The position numbers and the translations under genes are program-made. The notes beneath the pieces are model-generated. The model had not been told where the DNA came from. It did not search any database and worked only from the letters and a program-made list of their open reading frames with translations. A stretch of DNA of 7,905 nucleotides from Desulfovibrionaceae bacterium UBA6814 (GTDB lineage Bacteria > Desulfobacterota > Desulfovibrionia > Desulfovibrionales > Desulfovibrionaceae), in NCBI GenBank assembly GCA_002452635.1, contig DKEU01000036.1, forward strand, positions 1 through 7,905, written 5' to 3'. Positions 5,542-7,905 of the stretch are shown in pieces. Position 1 is the first letter of the stretch; every line of letters begins with the position of its first letter.

Positions 5542-6225
5542 ATGAACAAGCAGTCCATCCTCCTGGTCGAGGACGACGAGGACATCCTCCAGCTTTTGGC
5601 CTTCAACTTCGAATCCGCGGGATTCGATGCGCACACCGCGGAGGACGGGTCCCTGGGCCTGGCCAAGGCCCGCCGCCACAAACCCGACCTGGTGGTGCTC
5701 GATCTCATGCTGCCCGGCATGAACGGGTTCGACGTGTGCAAGGAGCTCAAGCGCGATCCCGAGACCATGGACATCCCGGTCATCATGCTCACCGCCCGCA
5801 GCGAAGAGGTGGACCGCATCGTGGGCCTGGAGCTGGGCGCGGACGACTACGTGGTCAAGCCCTTCAGCTTCCGAGAGCTGCTCCTGCGGGTGCGGGCCGT
5901 GCTGCGCCGCTCCTCCGGGACCGCGCCCGAGCGCACCCGCATCGAGCGCGACGGCCTGGAGGTGGACCTGGAGGCGCACAAGGTCCTGGTGCACGGCCAG
6001 GAGACCGCCCTCACCGCCACCGAGTTCAAGCTCCTGGCCGAACTCATCCGCACCGCCGGCCGGGTGCGCACCCGCGACCAGCTGCTGGCCTCGGTCTGGG
6101 GCTACGAGTTCGAGGGCTACGCCCGCACCGTGGACACCCACATCCGCCGCCTGCGCCAGAAGCTCGGGGAACCCGCCCGGCTCATCGAGACCGTGCGCGG
6201 GGTCGGGTACCGCTTCAAGGAATAG
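5542..6225 (+). CDS. phoB: PhoB-type phosphate regulon response regulator (OmpR family)
   Basis: This cytoplasmic DNA-binding regulator is phosphorylated by its partner kinase and activates phosphate-starvation genes. It has 227 residues, the usual length. The receiver domain (about 5-117) has the acidic pair Asp11/Asp12, phospho-acceptor Asp54 in VVLDLMLPGMNG, switch Thr84 and Lys106 in the VVKPF motif. The winged-helix domain (about 131-227) has EFKLLAELI, the recognition-helix region RTVDTHIRRLRQKL (195-208) and the closing wing TVRGVGYRF (217-225). OmpR-family members share these motifs. The PhoB assignment comes from overall similarity to PhoB, the adjacent PhoR-like kinase and the Pho-box-like array upstream. 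It begins after a GAGGA ribosome site, and three bases separate it from the kinase gene, so the two form one operon. A different OmpR-type regulator such as a PnpR homologue would be the nearest alternative. Confidence 0.88.
   Translation: MNKQSILLVEDDEDILQLLAFNFESAGFDAHTAEDGSLGLAKARRHKPDLVVLDLMLPGMNGFDVCKELKRDPETMDIPVIMLTARSEEVDRIVGLELGADDYVVKPFSFRELLLRVRAVLRRSSGTAPERTRIERDGLEVDLEAHKVLVHGQETALTATEFKLLAELIRTAGRVRTRDQLLASVWGYEFEGYARTVDTHIRRLRQKLGEPARLIETVRGVGYRFKE
6217..6221 (+). promoter_or_regulatory. Ribosome binding site AAGGA for the sensor kinase, inside the end of phoB
   Basis: AAGGA lies in the last codons of phoB, seven bases before the ATG at 6229. It favours this start over the in-frame ATG at 6241. 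Confidence 0.7.
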
Positions 6226-6228
6226 TCC

Positions 6229-7905
6229 ATGTTCTCCCGCATGTCCTTCCGGCGGCGCCTGTTCCTCTCCTTCACCGCGGTGATCCTGGCCGCGCTGCTC
6301 CTGCCTGCGCTCTACACCCGCGCGGTGCTGGAGGGCGAGCTCCTGGCCGACGCCAAGACCGCGGCCACCCGGCAACTGGACGTCGCGGCCTGGGCCCTGG
6401 AGCACGCCGGCCTGGCCTCGCCCGCGGACATCCAGCCCTGGGTCCACGACCTGGGCGGCCGCCTGGGCGTGCGCCTGACCTGCATCGCCCCGGACGGGTC
6501 GGTGCTGGGCGACTCGGATCTCTCCACGGACCAGGTGCAGAGCATGGAGAACCACGCCGAGCGGCCCGAGGTCCTGGCCGCGGCCGAGGCCCCGCACGGC
6601 CTGTCCGTGCGCTACAGCTCCACCCTGGGCCTGGAGCTCATCTACGCCGCGATCCAGGTGGAGGGCGTGGCCGGATTGCCCGCGGTCACCCTGCGCCTGG
6701 CCACCCCCTACATGGGGCTCAAGCTGCGCATCCAGGGTCTGGCCGGCAAGGTGCTCCTGGCCATGCTCCTGGCCGCGGGCCTGGGCCTGTTGCTCTCCTG
6801 GGCCGCCACCCGCAGCCTGACCCGCTCCATCGCCGAGATGATCCAGGTGGCCGAGGGCATCAGCCAGGGCGACTACCACCGCCGCCTGCGCTTCTACCCG
6901 GGCCAGGAGTTCGAGGGCCTGGCCACCGCCATCAACGCCATGGCCGGCGCCATCTCCGACCAGATCAGCACCATCTCCGCCCAGAAGACCCAGTTGGAGG
7001 CCGTGCTCAACGCCATGGCCGAGGGCGTGCTGGTCCTGGACCGCCGCGGCCGCATCCTGACCGCCAACCCGGCCATGGAGGCCATCGTGCCCGGGGTGTC
7101 GCGGGCTCTGGGCAAGCGGCCCCTGGAGGCCATCCTGAGCCCCGAGCTGCAGCAGGCCTCGGACAAGGTGCTGCAGGGACCGGACTCCATCCGGCTCCAG
7201 ATCGAGCCGAGCAAGGACCGGGTCTACGACGTGCACCTGGTCCCGGCCCGGGAGAGCGACAGCGGCATCGGGGCCCTGGCGGTGTTCCACGACATCAGCG
7301 AACTCAAGCGCCTGGAGCGCGTGCGCCGGGACTTCGTGGCCAACGTCTCGCACGAGCTGCGCACCCCGCTCACCACCATCAAGGGGTACGCCGAGGCCCT
7401 CATCGACAACCCCGACGCGGACCCCAAGCGCGCCCGCAGCTTTTTGGAGATCCTGCTCAAGAACGCGGACCACATGGCCCGGATGATCGAGGACCTGCTC
7501 TCCCTCTCCCGCCTGGAGAGCGGCCGCGCGGCCATGGACGCCGCGCCCGTGGACCCGGCCCCGGCCGTGGCCGAGGCCCTGCGCGCCTGCGGCCAGATGG
7601 CCGAAGCCAAGGGCATAACCGTGGAGCAGGACCTGGCCGAGACCAGGGTCATGGCCGACCCCAGCCGGCTCACCCAGGTGTTCCGCAACCTGCTGGAAAA
7701 CGCCTTCAAGTACGGCCCGCCCGCGTCCACGGTGCGGGTCGCGGCCCGGCCCCAGGGCCGGGAGGTGCGCTTCTCGGTGGAGGACGCGGGGCCGGGCATT
7801 CCCAAGGAGGAACAGCCCCGGGTCTTCGAGCGGTTCTACCGGGTGGAGAAGCACCGCACCAAGAACGGCGCGCCCTCCACCGGCCTGGGCCTGGCCATCA
7901 GCAAG
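6229..7905 (+). CDS. phoR: PhoR/PnpS-type membrane histidine kinase, 3' end cut by the window
   Basis: This inner-membrane sensor kinase is the presumed partner of PhoB, which it phosphorylates and dephosphorylates. 559 codons are visible without a stop, and perhaps 30-50 residues are missing. Helix 1 is at about 11-29, an extracytoplasmic sensor region of about 145 residues follows, and helix 2 is at about 175-193. Next come a HAMP linker (about 194-246) and a PAS domain (about 250-360, with AEGVLVLDRRGRILTANPAM). HisKA carries the phospho-acceptor His375 in NVSHELRTPLTTIKGYAEAL. The ATPase has its N-box FRNLLENAFKY (Asn491), G1 box DAGPG (Asp519), F-box RVFERFYR (531-538) and G2 box TGLGLAISK (551-559), where the window ends. 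E. coli PhoR lacks a large periplasmic domain, whereas this one has it, like the Bacillus PhoR and PnpS kinases. The ligand is unknown, and assignment to phosphate sensing rests on the PhoB neighbour. Confidence 0.88.
   Translation, partial: MFSRMSFRRRLFLSFTAVILAALLLPALYTRAVLEGELLADAKTAATRQLDVAAWALEHAGLASPADIQPWVHDLGGRLGVRLTCIAPDGSVLGDSDLSTDQVQSMENHAERPEVLAAAEAPHGLSVRYSSTLGLELIYAAIQVEGVAGLPAVTLRLATPYMGLKLRIQGLAGKVLLAMLLAAGLGLLLSWAATRSLTRSIAEMIQVAEGISQGDYHRRLRFYPGQEFEGLATAINAMAGAISDQISTISAQKTQLEAVLNAMAEGVLVLDRRGRILTANPAMEAIVPGVSRALGKRPLEAILSPELQQASDKVLQGPDSIRLQIEPSKDRVYDVHLVPARESDSGIGALAVFHDISELKRLERVRRDFVANVSHELRTPLTTIKGYAEALIDNPDADPKRARSFLEILLKNADHMARMIEDLLSLSRLESGRAAMDAAPVDPAPAVAEALRACGQMAEAKGITVEQDLAETRVMADPSRLTQVFRNLLENAFKYGPPASTVRVAARPQGREVRFSVEDAGPGIPKEEQPRVFERFYRVEKHRTKNGAPSTGLGLAISK

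Noticed and set aside
5167..7854. Open frame of about 895 codons on the - strand opposite recN end, phoB and phoR
   Set aside because: It runs antisense to genes with complete family motifs. Its sequence is low-complexity Gly/His/Gln/Leu/Val, the result of GC-rich codons read backwards.

Overview
The window looks like a high-GC bacterial chromosome, most likely from a sulfate-reducing deltaproteobacterium of the Desulfovibrio type. That guess rests on the very GC-rich third codon positions, the style of the proteins and the long C/T-rich hairpin behind alaS. It is an inference from recalled patterns, not a measured placement.

Layout, all genes on the + strand. (1) Positions 1-2061 hold the 3' part of alaS (alanyl-tRNA synthetase), cut at its 5' end by the window edge. 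(2) Positions 2062-2150 hold a perfect 54-bp palindrome followed by a C-rich, G-poor tract, probably the alaS transcription end. (3) Positions 2330-3605 form a small accessory island. It has a GC-rich N-terminal reading frame (2330-2629), then in the next frame a less GC-rich C-terminal domain (to 3054), and then an overlapping gene for a protein with one N-terminal membrane helix (3033-3605). The first two frames read as one protein of about 241 residues if one G is added to the G4 run at 2578-2581, so the gene looks frameshifted. The C-terminal domain resembles a polymorphic-toxin tip and the membrane protein looks like its possible immunity partner. A clear stem-loop terminator closes the island at 3614-3653. 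(4) recN (3756-5354) encodes the DNA-repair SMC-like ATPase. (5) A regulatory stretch (5409-5535) carries a small hairpin and four heptamers at exact 11-bp spacing that resemble tandem Pho boxes. (6) phoB (5542-6225) and a PhoR/PnpS-type sensor kinase (6229-7905, cut by the right edge) form a tight two-gene operon.

Together these are core genes (translation, recombination repair, phosphate sensing) interrupted by one accessory pair between alaS and recN. The phoB-phoR pair is probably autoregulated through the Pho-box-like array. The most unusual part is the island at 2330-3605, a candidate toxin-immunity pair whose toxin gene appears broken or misread by one base.
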